A stretch of DNA of 64,000 bases from assembly GCF_009674685.1 (NCBI RefSeq), contig NZ_WKJI01000001.1:62001-126000 (forward strand), written 5' to 3'. The translations under genes and the position numbers were made by a program. The DNA comes from Pedobacter puniceum. Its GTDB lineage: Bacteria > Bacteroidota > Bacteroidia > Sphingobacteriales > Sphingobacteriaceae. Positions 7,747 to 14,994 of this stretch are shown here, piece by piece; position 1 is the stretch's first letter; each line of letters starts with the position of its first letter. The notes below the pieces were generated by a model, which saw nothing but the letters and a program-made list of their open reading frames with translations, was not told the DNA's origin and made no database searches.

Positions 7747-9405
7747 TTATAAGCTCTTTTCATCTTTGCATATTTTCCAAAGCAAATATCCGCCAGATAA
7801 ATTGCTGATGTTTTCAAAGCCATGTTGTGTTAAAATCCTTTGAGCCAAATATCCTCGCATACCTTGTTGGCAAAAGATGTAAACAGATTTGTCTTTTGGC
7901 ACTTGATGTAATTTGGTCCTAATTTCATCTAAAGGAATATTCATAGCATTTACCATACTTCCTTGCTCAAATTCTTGAGGGGTTCTTACATCAATCAATA
8001 CATATTCATCTTTTAAAGCCATAAATTCATCAATACTTATGGTTTTTAACCGACCTAATAATATATTTTCTGCCGTAAAACCAGCCATATTTACAGGGTC
8101 TTTGGCCGATGAATAGGGTGGGGCATAAGCATGCTCAATCTCCATCAAATCGTAAATAGTACCTTCATTTTTGATAACTTGAGCCAGTAAATCAATTCTC
8201 TTATCAACGCCTTCTTTTCCAATAATTTGGGCGCTTAACAATTTGCCATCATCAGGAGAGAATGCAATTTGTATAGTCATCAGTTGGGCATCAGGATAAT
8301 AACCCGCATGAGAATTACCATGTATAATTGATGTAAGATGTGGTATTTTAAGTTTTTGAAGATGTTTAACTGCTATTCCGGCTGTAGCTACTGTTAAATC
8401 AAATAGTTTAACAATGGCTGTTTGTATTGAACCCCTATAGAGCTGATGATTACCCAAAACAATATTATTTGCGCATATCCGACCTTGTTTATTAGCTGGT
8501 CCGGCTAGTAAGCTTAAGCTTGCTTGTTGCGATATTGGATTTTCAAATTCGACAGCATCACCAACCGCATAAATATCAGGATCAGAAGTTTGCAGATACT
8601 CATTCACCCAAATACCTTTAGCATCGCCAATTCTTAGTTGAGCAGTTTCTGCAAGCTGTGTATCGGGTTTAACCCCGATAGCTAAAATCACAATATCTGC
8701 TATTAAAGGAGCTTTGTCTTTAAGGTGTACATGAATGTTTTGATTTACTTTTTCAAAGCCAGTTACCTGTGTATTTAAAAAAAGATGCAAGCCTTTTTCT
8801 CGTAGATGTTTTTGTACAATGGCTGCAATTGGGAAATCTACAGGAGCAAGAATTTGATTTCCCATCTCCACAATACTCACTTCCAGTCCTAATTCATGAA
8901 AGTTTTCGGCCATCTCTAAGCCAATAAATCCTGCCCCAATTACTACTGCTGTTTTGGCTTTTTTAGCTGTGATGTAATGCTTGATGCGGTCTGTATCCTG
9001 AACGTTTCTAACAGTGAAAATCCCTTCTTCATGGATGCCGCTTAAAGGCGGGACGATGGGATTGGCACCAGGCGATAAAATTAGTTTATCATACGTTTCC
9101 TGATATGTTTTTCCGCTAATGAGGTTAGTTACTGTAATGTTTTTTTCTGTTGCAGAGATAGCATTAACCAAGCTGTTGGTTCTTACATCTACTTTAAAAC
9201 GGATAGCAAAAGAAGCCGGACTTTGTACAAATAGTTTGTCTCTGTCTTTGATGATATTGCCAATGTAATAAGGCAAACCGCAATTAGCATAAGAGATATA
9301 TTCGCCTTTTTCAAACATGATGATTTCAGCATGTTCATCCAGTCTTCTTAACCTGGCTGCAGTACTAGCACCCCCGGCTACTGCACCTATTATAATATAT
9401 TTCAC
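7747..9405 (-). CDS. cdr: CoA-disulfide reductase with C-terminal rhodanese domain
   Basis: A 552-residue FAD/NAD(P)H-dependent fusion that reduces CoA disulfide, CoA-persulfide or polysulfide. The N-terminal FAD motif is IIIGAVAGGASTAARLRRL, and the single active-site Cys lies in SYANCGLPYYIG at about residue 43. The NAD(P) motif is VVIGAGFIGLEMAENF, and FAD-binding GDAVEF appears near residue 285. Residues 455-552 form a rhodanese domain with active Cys in YIFCQQGMRG. This layout is known from Bacillus anthracis CoADR-RHD and Shewanella Npsr. The gene stands alone, and a 14-bp palindrome about 50 bases upstream may be a control site. The role in reactive sulfur handling is inferred from the family. 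Confidence 0.92.
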   Translation of the reverse strand: MKYIIIGAVAGGASTAARLRRLDEHAEIIMFEKGEYISYANCGLPYYIGNIIKDRDKLFVQSPASFAIRFKVDVRTNSLVNAISATEKNITVTNLISGKTYQETYDKLILSPGANPIVPPLSGIHEEGIFTVRNVQDTDRIKHYITAKKAKTAVVIGAGFIGLEMAENFHELGLEVSIVEMGNQILAPVDFPIAAIVQKHLREKGLHLFLNTQVTGFEKVNQNIHVHLKDKAPLIADIVILAIGVKPDTQLAETAQLRIGDAKGIWVNEYLQTSDPDIYAVGDAVEFENPISQQASLSLLAGPANKQGRICANNIVLGNHQLYRGSIQTAIVKLFDLTVATAGIAVKHLQKLKIPHLTSIIHGNSHAGYYPDAQLMTIQIAFSPDDGKLLSAQIIGKEGVDKRIDLLAQVIKNEGTIYDLMEIEHAYAPPYSSAKDPVNMAGFTAENILLGRLKTISIDEFMALKDEYVLIDVRTPQEFEQGSMVNAMNIPLDEIRTKLHQVPKDKSVYIFCQQGMRGYLAQRILTQHGFENISNLSGGYLLWKICKDEKSL

Positions 9406-9451
9406 AATCTTGATTTTTCTTCAAAATTGCCAATGTTAGGTCTTTGCTATG

Positions 9452-9465
9452 GTGACAATAGTCAC
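9452..9465. promoter_or_regulatory. CRP/FNR-like palindrome upstream of the CoA-disulfide reductase gene
   Basis: GTGACAATAGTCAC has 5-base inverted arms (GTGAC/GTCAC) around four bases, about 50 bases upstream of the reductase ATG. A partial second copy (GTGATTGTTGTCAT) follows at 9475. The form suits a dimeric regulator of the CRP/FNR superfamily. No regulator gene is adjacent, so the call is tentative. Confidence 0.35.
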
Positions 9466-9526
9466 ATAAGGAAAGTGATTGTTGTCATAAATGAGTACGG
9501 CTTAAAGTAATATTGAATTTTGAAAT

Positions 9527-9904
9527 TTATAATGCCACGATTTCTAATTCATCTATACGTTCGAAATGCTTTTTATTTAGTGTTAAGATTGGAAGTTCAT
9601 GTACAATACAAGTAGCAGCAATAAATAAATCTCTAAATTCAATCATCTTATTAGTCAATCTAAGATGATGGTATACCATTGCGGCTCTTGTTGCTATAAA
9701 ATCAGTAAACGAAAGAATTGTGAAATTATCAATAATTAATTTAACATCTCTTTGCTTAGCATCTGTTGTAGCGCCCATGTAAAGCTCATAAAGTGTTACA
9801 GAGGAGATGAATAGATTATTGTTTTCTGAAATTTTATAAAGAGTAGTGGATAGCTTGTTTTTAGAGCGAAGATGCTCTATGAAAATTCCAGTATCTGCTA
9901 CCGT
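9527..9904 (-). CDS. vapC: VapC-like PIN-domain toxin with no standard start codon
   Basis: The reading frame encodes a complete PIN ribonuclease toxin: VADTGIFIEHLR (first acidic residue), LYELYMGA (Glu), FRDLFIAATC (Asp) and PILTLNKKHF at the C-terminus. It overlaps the stop of the upstream antitoxin, as is usual in these pairs. There is no ATG, GTG or TTG before the first catalytic Asp. The frame is open only from about 9922, and the codon where ATG is expected is ACG (9902-9904). The first ATG, at 9778, would drop about 40 residues, including the first catalytic Asp. Either a rare ACG start is used or the toxin was silenced by a point change. Confidence 0.7.
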   Translation of the reverse strand, partial: TVADTGIFIEHLRSKNKLSTTLYKISENNNLFISSVTLYELYMGATTDAKQRDVKLIIDNFTILSFTDFIATRAAMVYHHLRLTNKMIEFRDLFIAATCIVHELPILTLNKKHFERIDELEIVAL

Positions 9905-10113
9905 TGTTGGGGTTTTAGATTGTCAAAAGCTGATTTGGTGTCGTCAAAAACTTTTAAATCTTCATCAGACCATACAGAAACATTCGTTAAGTTTTTTTTG
10001 AAATCTGATTGACTGATTTTTTGCTCAGCTTGAATAACAACTCCAAGTTCTTTTAAGATTTGCTTTACAAGAGTGCTTTTTGTTTCTGGGATATTGATAA
10101 TCAGCCTTTCCAT
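9898..10113 (-). CDS. VapB-like antitoxin of the PIN toxin
   Basis: A 71-residue small protein, MERLIINIPETKSTLVKQILKELG at the N-terminus, of a type that pairs with PIN toxins in Bacteroidota. The N-terminal 25 residues would form a short DNA-binding or dimerisation element, and the acidic C-terminal half (WSDEDLKVFDDTKSAFDNL) should bind the toxin. Its stop codon overlaps the start of the PIN frame, so the two are translationally coupled in the intact form of such modules. The antitoxin frame itself is intact. Family assignment rests on size, context and the N-terminal pattern. Confidence 0.7.
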   Translation of the reverse strand: MERLIINIPETKSTLVKQILKELGVVIQAEQKISQSDFKKNLTNVSVWSDEDLKVFDDTKSAFDNLKPQQR

Positions 10114-10164
10114 AATTAAATTTACTAATATTGAAGTATTAATACAATTTAAAAATCAGCTTAA

Positions 10165-10193
10165 ACAAAAAAAGCTTTCATTTCTGAAAGCTT
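10165..10193 (-). terminator. terminator after tRNA-Met
   Basis: On the minus strand, a 9-base perfect stem (AAGCTTTCA/TGAAAGCTT, arms 10172-10180 and 10185-10193) with a 4-base loop is followed by a T run. It begins 8 bases after the tRNA 3' end. Confidence 0.85.
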
Positions 10194-10200
10194 CTTTTTG

Positions 10201-10274
10201 TGCACCCACCTGGGCTCGAACCAGGGACCAAAAGATTATGAGTCTTCTACTCTAACCAACTGAGCTATAGGTGC
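10201..10274 (-). tRNA. tRNA-Met (CAT anticodon)
   Basis: A 74-nt cloverleaf on the minus strand. The acceptor arm GCACCTA pairs with TGGGTGC, the D-arm has AGCTCAGTTGGTTAGAGT, the anticodon stem GAAGA/TCTTT encloses the loop CTCATAA with anticodon CAT, and the T-arm has GGTTCGAGCC. CCA is not encoded. The A:T-rich anticodon stem lacks the three G:C pairs of initiators, so this is elongator Met (or a CAT tRNA modified to Ile2, which cannot be told here). A terminator follows. Confidence 0.93.
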
Positions 10275-10373
10275 TGAAAATCATTACTGATTTGCGGATG
10301 CAATGTTACGAATTTGCCATCAAATTCTAAAAAATAAATTTAAAATACTTGCAAAATATTCATTACGAAAACT

Positions 10374-10871
10374 TTACAAGCTTCCATTCTTGATTTTTGC
10401 TTTCTCCTGTTCGTCTAATTCATGGTATTTCTCAAAGCTGATGATGCTCTCGGCAGGTAAAATACGCTTGAAAGATAATTTCCGCTCTGCAATTGGAAGC
10501 TTTAATTCTTCGTAAATAAATTCATCTCCAAAACCTGCCCAATCTGCATCTGTGCGGGTGTTGCCATAATAAACTTCTGTAATATTTGCCCAATAAATAG
10601 CACTCAAACACATAGGGCATGGCTCGGCACTGGTATATAAAATTGCTCCCTTTAAATCGGCTTGTTTAAGATTCTTACAGGCCAGCCTAATGGCATTAAC
10701 CTCTGCATGTGCAGTAGGGTCGTTATCTTTATTTACGCTGTTGGCAGCAGAGGCTATTATTTTACCATTTTTAACAATCACACAACCAAATGGTCCGCCG
10801 TACAATGTTTTAAGGTTTCCTTCTGCTAAGGCAATGGCCTTTCTCATCATTTCTTCGTGTATGTTACTCAT
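10374..10871 (-). CDS. guaD: guanine deaminase (cytidine-deaminase fold)
   Basis: A 165-residue zinc hydrolase of the nucleoside-deaminase family, closest in pattern to Bacillus subtilis GuaD, which converts guanine to xanthine. The zinc and proton-shuttle motif is TAHAEVNAIR (His and Glu, about residues 53-62) and the second zinc motif is TSAEPCPMCLSAIYWA (about residues 80-95). The GuaD-like extras YGGPFGCVIVKNGKIIA, NDPTAHAE and the C-terminal FIYEELKLPIAERK are present, which argues against a tRNA adenosine deaminase. It stands alone next to tRNA-Met and is divergent from the HAD gene. Confidence 0.88.
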   Translation of the reverse strand: MSNIHEEMMRKAIALAEGNLKTLYGGPFGCVIVKNGKIIASAANSVNKDNDPTAHAEVNAIRLACKNLKQADLKGAILYTSAEPCPMCLSAIYWANITEVYYGNTRTDADWAGFGDEFIYEELKLPIAERKLSFKRILPAESIISFEKYHELDEQEKAKIKNGSL

Positions 10872-10933
10872 GCTAGATACGCTTATTTTTGTTCTTGACG
10901 CAAAAATCTATCCATAATCAAATGAAAGATTAA

Positions 10934-10941
10934 TACCTTTG
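10934..10941 (+). promoter_or_regulatory. candidate -7 element of the HAD-S4-aroB transcript
   Basis: TACCTTTG matches the Bacteroidota -7 consensus exactly and ends 8 bases before the ATG at 10949. If used, transcription would begin at or within a few bases of the start codon, giving a leaderless or nearly leaderless message. No good -33 box is seen. Confidence 0.35.
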
Positions 10942-10948
10942 ACACATC

Positions 10949-11590
10949 ATGAAGGCAGTAAAAACAATCATTTTCGACTACGGTAACGTTATCTTCAACA
11001 TAGATTTTAAAAGAACACAGCAAGCTTTTATAGATTTAGGTATCCAAAATATTGAAGAATTTTTTGCGCATAAAGGTCACGACCCGTTGTTTGATGAGTT
11101 TGAAAAAGGAAATATTTCGGCAGCCGAGTGGCGAGAAGGTATCAGACGTAAGGCAAAACAACCGCAACTAACCGACCAGCAGATTGATGATGCTTGGAAT
11201 ACTTTATTGCTAGGTGTTCCCGATGGAAATCATGATTTATTGTTGAAAATAAAAGCCCAGTATCCAACTTTTTTACTGAGTAATAACAACGAAATCCATT
11301 ACGATTGGATTATGAAGTATCTAAAAGCAGATTTTGGTTTAGCAGATAATTCCTCTTTCTTCATTAAAGATTATTACTCTCATTTGTTAAGGATGCGTAA
11401 GCCTAATGCCGATATCTTCGAATATGTATTAGATACACACGGACTAAAGCCTGAAGAAACATTATTTATAGATGATAGTCCGCAGCATCTTAAAACCGCC
11501 CAAGAATTGGGTTTACAAACCTATTTGATGACAGCTCCAGATAATTTACAGCTGTATTTTAGTAAAAACGGACTGTTAAGAGACCTATAA
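10949..11590 (+). CDS. HAD family phosphatase (YihX-like)
   Basis: A 213-residue haloacid-dehalogenase hydrolase. Motif I is TIIFDYGNVIF (nucleophile Asp10 in the DxGN form typical of YihX/HisB-unrelated sugar-phosphatase relatives), motif II is TFLLSNNNE, motif III probably includes RKPNADIFEYVL, and motif IV is TLFIDDSPQHL. The cap is an alpha-helical insert at about residues 18-85. It is the first gene of a short plus-strand run with an S4 protein and aroB. YihX-type enzymes dephosphorylate sugar phosphates such as glucose-1-phosphate, but the substrate here is not readable. Confidence 0.9.
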   Translation: MKAVKTIIFDYGNVIFNIDFKRTQQAFIDLGIQNIEEFFAHKGHDPLFDEFEKGNISAAEWREGIRRKAKQPQLTDQQIDDAWNTLLLGVPDGNHDLLLKIKAQYPTFLLSNNNEIHYDWIMKYLKADFGLADNSSFFIKDYYSHLLRMRKPNADIFEYVLDTHGLKPEETLFIDDSPQHLKTAQELGLQTYLMTAPDNLQLYFSKNGLLRDL

Positions 11591-11620
11591 ATTGTAGATG
11601 ATTTTTGTAAGTTTGCGCAA

Positions 11621-11827
11621 ATGATTGAATTTAAACTAGAAGGCGAGTTTATCCCGCTGATACAGCTCCTAAAAGCAACAGACTTAGTTTCCTCTGGGGG
11701 CGAAGCACAAGCGGTAGTGATGGATGGCTTGGTACAATACAACGGCGTTACCGATTACCGTAAGCGCTTAAAAGTGCGTAAAGGCGATACCGTAAAATTC
11801 AATAATAAAACCATTAAAATTGTATGA
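11621..11827 (+). CDS. S4-domain RNA-binding protein (YbcJ-like)
   Basis: A 68-residue protein made up of little more than an S4 RNA-binding domain. The motif FIPLIQLLKATDLVSSGGEAQAVVMDGLVQYNG gives the helix-loop and the conserved GxVxxNG turn, followed by RKRLKVRKGDTVKF as the basic last strand. Small proteins of this type (YbcJ, YlmH/YaaA relatives) bind structured RNA. Its stop overlaps the aroB start by four bases (ATGA), so the two are translationally coupled. Confidence 0.9.
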   Translation: MIEFKLEGEFIPLIQLLKATDLVSSGGEAQAVVMDGLVQYNGVTDYRKRLKVRKGDTVKFNNKTIKIV

Positions 11828-12891
11828 ATCCTATCCAAAGCAGTACTTATCAGGTATATTTCGATAATAGTTTACAGGTTTTACAAGACCTTCTTCAACA
11901 AGGTAATTACTCTAAAGTATTTATCATTACTGATGAAAATACCGGACAGTTTTGCCTGCCTGTTTTACAAGAGAAATTATCAGCGTTAGATAATTTTGAT
12001 ATTATAGAAATCCCTTACGGGGAGGAAAATAAAAATATTGATTATTGCATAGGTATCTGGAGGATGTTATTGGATTTTGAAGCCGATAGAAATGCAGTAG
12101 TGATAAATTTAGGTGGCGGTGTAGTTACCGATATGGGAAGCTTTGCTGCATCAACCTATAAAAGAGGGATAGATTTTATTCAGATTCCTACTACGCTACT
12201 TTCCCAAGTAGATGCTTCTGTTGGTGGTAAAACAGGTATCGATATCGAAAATGTAAAAAATATCATCGGCACTTTTGCTTTGCCACAAGCAGTTATCATT
12301 TGTGCAGATTTTTTACAAACCCTGCCAGAAAGACAAATCATATCAGGTTTTGCAGAAGTTATCAAACATGGTATCATCGCTGATGCTGCTTATTATCAAG
12401 ATATCATCAGCTTGGCTCATGCAAAAGATATCAGTACAGCGCAAATACATGCATCCGTAGCAATTAAAAATAAAGTTGTTTTGGAGGATCCTTTTGAAAA
12501 AGGCTTAAGAAAAATCTTAAATTTTGGACATACTATTGGGCATGCCGTAGAATCTTGGTCTTTAGAACATGATAGCAGTCCGCTTTTACACGGCGAAGCC
12601 ATTGCCGTAGGGATGATATGTGAGTCGTATCTAGCTCACATGACAGGCATTTTAGAAGAAGAAGATTTTAAAGCCATTGTTCAAGATGTGTTAAAATTCT
12701 TCCCAAAATATAAGCTTAAAGAAGGCATCGAAAATGATTTACTCGCGATTATGCAGCATGATAAAAAGAACAGTGCTGGTAATATCAATTTCTCTCTACC
12801 AAATAAAATCGGGAATTGCTTGTACAATCAGGTAGTTTCTAAAGATTTGATTATAGAAAGTTTAGCTTATTATAGAAGTTTAAATAGTTAA
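11824..12891 (+). CDS. aroB: 3-dehydroquinate synthase
   Basis: A 355-residue NAD- and metal-dependent enzyme that cyclises DAHP to 3-dehydroquinate in the shikimate pathway. It has the NAD-binding and metal sites expected for AroB: PYGEENKN, NLGGGVVTDMGSFAASTYKRGI, TTLLSQVDASVGGKTGIDI, FAEVIKHGII (metal Glu), LNFGHTIGHAVE (metal His) and HGEAIAVGM (metal His). The start overlaps the S4 gene stop. It lies 2.1 kb upstream of the rest of the aromatic pathway genes, separated by a repeat array and a DUF559 gene, so it is probably outside the attenuated operon. Confidence 0.97.
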   Translation: MNPIQSSTYQVYFDNSLQVLQDLLQQGNYSKVFIITDENTGQFCLPVLQEKLSALDNFDIIEIPYGEENKNIDYCIGIWRMLLDFEADRNAVVINLGGGVVTDMGSFAASTYKRGIDFIQIPTTLLSQVDASVGGKTGIDIENVKNIIGTFALPQAVIICADFLQTLPERQIISGFAEVIKHGIIADAAYYQDIISLAHAKDISTAQIHASVAIKNKVVLEDPFEKGLRKILNFGHTIGHAVESWSLEHDSSPLLHGEAIAVGMICESYLAHMTGILEEEDFKAIVQDVLKFFPKYKLKEGIENDLLAIMQHDKKNSAGNINFSLPNKIGNCLYNQVVSKDLIIESLAYYRSLNS

Positions 12892-12904
12892 ACTTTCATT
12901 TCTA

Positions 12905-13800
12905 AAAATATAATCTTATTCTATTTGTAAGGTGTCTTTTTTTAGAAGGGGTGCAGGGGAAGGTCTTTCTACTCAGTACTTTTTACTTACTACTTTTTAA
13001 AAACCCATTTGCAAAGTATTCCCCTCATTGAGGGGGTGCAGGGGGAGGCTTTATTGTATTTAATTAGTAATTCCTCCCTCTTTCATTCTCCCTCCAAAGG
13101 GAGACACTGGTGGCATACCTAGTAAGTGTGTTAAATAGAATTTTATTTTCATTATAAAGTATAATCCTAGCCCATATGCAAGGTGTCCCCCTCATCGAGG
13201 GGGTGCAGGGGGAGGCTTTATTGTATTTAATTAGTAATTCCTCCCTCTTTCATTCTCCCTCCAGAGGGAGATATTGGTGGCATACCTAGTAAGTGTGTTA
13301 AATAGAATTTTATTTTCATTATAAAGTATAATCCTAGCCCATTTGCAAAGTATCCCCCTCATTGAGGGGGTGCAGGGGGAGGCTTTATTGTATTTAATTA
13401 GTAATTCCTCCCTCTTTCATTCCTCCCTCCAGAGGGAGACACTGGTAGCATACCTAGTAAGTGTGTTAAAAAGAATTTTATTTTCATTATAAAGTATAAT
13501 CCTAGCCCATATGCAAGGTGTCCCCCTCATTGAGGGGGTGCAGGGGGAGGAAAACAATTAGAGCTCTCTCTTTTTCATTCTCTCTCCAGAGGGAGACATT
13601 GGCGGCATACCCTTCAAGCGAATTAAATTATTTTTTACTAACTTATGTCTTAACCCAACTGCAAGGTGTCTCCCTCATCGAGGGGGTGCAGGGAGAGGAT
13701 AACATTATGATAGTATTAAATTGCTATACATTATACTTTCCATTATTAATCTTTTAAAACTTACCCAACTGCAAAGTATTCCCTCATTTGAGGAGGAGAT
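12905..13800 (+). repeat. array of ~167-bp repeat units with palindromic cores (left part)
   Basis: Units begin (at the CCCAT/AACTGCAA block) at about 13004, 13171, 13338, 13506, 13654 and 13764, with a degenerate copy near 12915. Spacing is 167, 167 and 168 bases, then 148 and 110. Each has a left hairpin (CCCCCTCATTGAGGGGG), then GTGCAGGGGGAGG, then a spacer. A right hairpin (CTCCCTCCAGAGGGAG) with GACACTGGTGGCATACC follows, and a shared AT-rich linker. GTGTCCCCCTC on the left and GAGGGAGACAC on the right are inverted ends. The units are nearly identical, so amplification is recent. No protein coding is credible here. Confidence 0.9.
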
Positions 13801-13873
13801 AACGCGATACCATACAAACTCAAGTATGAATATTCTGGTATATTACTATTTTTATTAATCAATCAGCTACACT

Positions 13874-14263
13874 ATGGACAAAGCAAATAAAGAAAATCAT
13901 TTTCTGTACAACATAAATCTACGAGATTATGCAAAAGTCAACCGTAAGGAAATGACCAAGGCTGAGGCCTGTATATGGAAATTTGTATTATCTGGTAAAC
14001 AAATGATGGGTTATCAGTTCCGAAGACAGAGACCCATTTTGAATTATATCGCGGATTTCATGTGTAAAGAGTTAATGCTGATTATTGAAGTAGACGGTTT
14101 AACACATCATTGGGATGAGGTGTCAAAAAAAGATGCCATTAGAGATTGGGATTTAAAATCAGTTGGTTTTCATATTATTCGTTTTTCAGATGAGGAAGTA
14201 TTATCGGATATAGAAAACGTAAAAAGAGCTATCGAAAATTTCATCTTTAATCTAAAGAAATGA
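13874..14263 (+). CDS. DUF559 endonuclease-like protein
   Basis: A 129-residue protein of the DUF559 family, which has the restriction-endonuclease-like (Vsr-type) fold. It shows AKVNRKEMTKAEACIWKFV (helix with conserved Glu), GYQFRRQRPI, NYIADFMCKELMLIIEVDGLTHH (the catalytic D...ExD core, about residues 58-80) and GFHIIRFSDEEVL near the C-terminus. It is intact and of normal length. It lies within the repeat array, with repeat units on both sides in the same orientation. The proposed link between gene and repeats is an inference; biochemical function is unproven for the family. Confidence 0.85.
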   Translation: MDKANKENHFLYNINLRDYAKVNRKEMTKAEACIWKFVLSGKQMMGYQFRRQRPILNYIADFMCKELMLIIEVDGLTHHWDEVSKKDAIRDWDLKSVGFHIIRFSDEEVLSDIENVKRAIENFIFNLKK

Positions 14264-14282
14264 GGGCATAGTGATGTTCTTC

Positions 14283-14760
14283 CTCCCTCTTTCATTCTCC
14301 CTCTAGAGGGAGACACTGGTGGCATACCTAGTAAGTGTGTTAAAAAGAATTTTATTTTCATTATAAAGTATAATCCTAGCCCATATGCAAGGTGTCCCCC
14401 TCATTGAGGGGGTGCAGGGGGAGGCTTTATTGTATTTAATTAGTAATTCCTCCCTCTTTCATTCTCCCTCCAAAGGGAGATACTGGTGGCATACCTAGTA
14501 AGTGTGTTAAATAGAATTTTATTTTCATTATAAAGTATAATTCTAACTCATATGCAAGGTGTCCCCCTCATCGAGGGGGTGCAGGGGGAGGCTTTATTGT
14601 ATTTAATTAGTAATTCCTCCCTCTTTAATTCTCCCTCTAGAGGGAGACACTGGTGGCATACCTAGTAAGTGTGTTAAAAAGAATTTTATTTTTATTGTAA
14701 AGTATAATCCTAGCCCATATGCAAGGTGTCCCCCTCATTGAGGGGGTGCAGGGGGAGGAG
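14283..14760 (+). repeat. array of ~167-bp repeat units with palindromic cores (right part)
   Basis: The array resumes with a right hairpin block (CTCCCTCTAGAGGGAGACAC) 20 bases after the DUF559 stop. It continues with units starting near 14380, 14547 and 14714, and ends at GGGGGAGG about 55 bases before the promoter of the pheA leader. Linker sequence is the same as in the left part, so one array appears to have been interrupted by, or grown on both sides of, the DUF559 gene. Confidence 0.9.
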
Positions 14761-14814
14761 ATTCATTAGATCATGAATTAAAATCCCATTACTTCAGAAA
14801 AAATGTAAAAAAAT

Positions 14815-14845
14815 ATTGCATAAGAAAAATAAGTATGTACATTTG
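14815..14845 (+). promoter_or_regulatory. promoter of the pheA leader
   Basis: ATTG (14815-14818), 19 bases, then TACATTTG (14838-14845). This matches the Bacteroidota promoter consensus TTTG-N19-TAnnTTTG with one -33 mismatch and exact spacing. Transcription would begin near 14852, about 11 bases before the leader peptide ATG. Confidence 0.75.
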
Positions 14846-14862
14846 CATCCAACAAACAAAAA

Positions 14863-14925
14863 ATGAAATTCAACGCTACATATTACTTCGGTTACTTTTA
14901 TTATTCAAATAAGAGCCGGGCATAG
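14863..14925 (+). CDS. pheL: Tyr/Phe-rich leader peptide of the pheA operon
   Basis: A 20-codon frame, MKFNATYYFGYFYYSNKSRA, followed by TAG. Eight of twenty residues are aromatic (five Tyr, three Phe), and seven of them fall in the run YYFGYFYY. It lies just downstream of a good promoter and just upstream of a hairpin terminator and pheA. This is the arrangement of classical leader peptides that sense charged tRNA-Phe/Tyr. There is no clear Shine-Dalgarno, as is usual in Bacteroidota. The symbol is by analogy with the enterobacterial phe leader; sequences are not homologous. Confidence 0.8.
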   Translation: MKFNATYYFGYFYYSNKSRA

Positions 14926-14987
14926 TATGTTGTAATAGACTATAAAAATACAAAGACCCGGTCTATTTAGGCCGGGTCTTTTTTTTT
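14914..14987 (+). promoter_or_regulatory. transcription attenuator before pheA
   Basis: The terminator is a 9-base stem (AAGACCCGG 14953-14961 with CCGGGTCTT 14972-14980), a 10-base loop and a T run to 14987. CCGGG at 14916-14920, overlapping the last leader codons, can instead pair with CCCGG at 14957-14961, which would block the terminator. A further weak pairing (CGGTT 14889-14893 with AGCCG 14914-14918) could sequester that segment. A ribosome stalled on the Tyr/Phe codons would free it, and one reaching the stop would cover it. Folding was done by eye. Confidence 0.78.
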
Positions 14988-14994
14988 AATCAGC

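Noticed and set aside
9527-9778. 83-codon PIN protein starting at the first ATG
   Set aside because: That start would remove about 40 residues, including the first catalytic Asp; the conserved frame extends upstream to 9904.
13518-13757. Protein-coding frame in the repeat array (and a similar one at 20035-20241)
   Set aside because: The frames consist of the repeat itself, have no domain and depend on where the repeat lacks a stop.
12905-14760. CRISPR array
   Set aside because: The regular spacing looks similar at first, but units are ~167 bases, the spacers are near-identical, and no cas gene is present.
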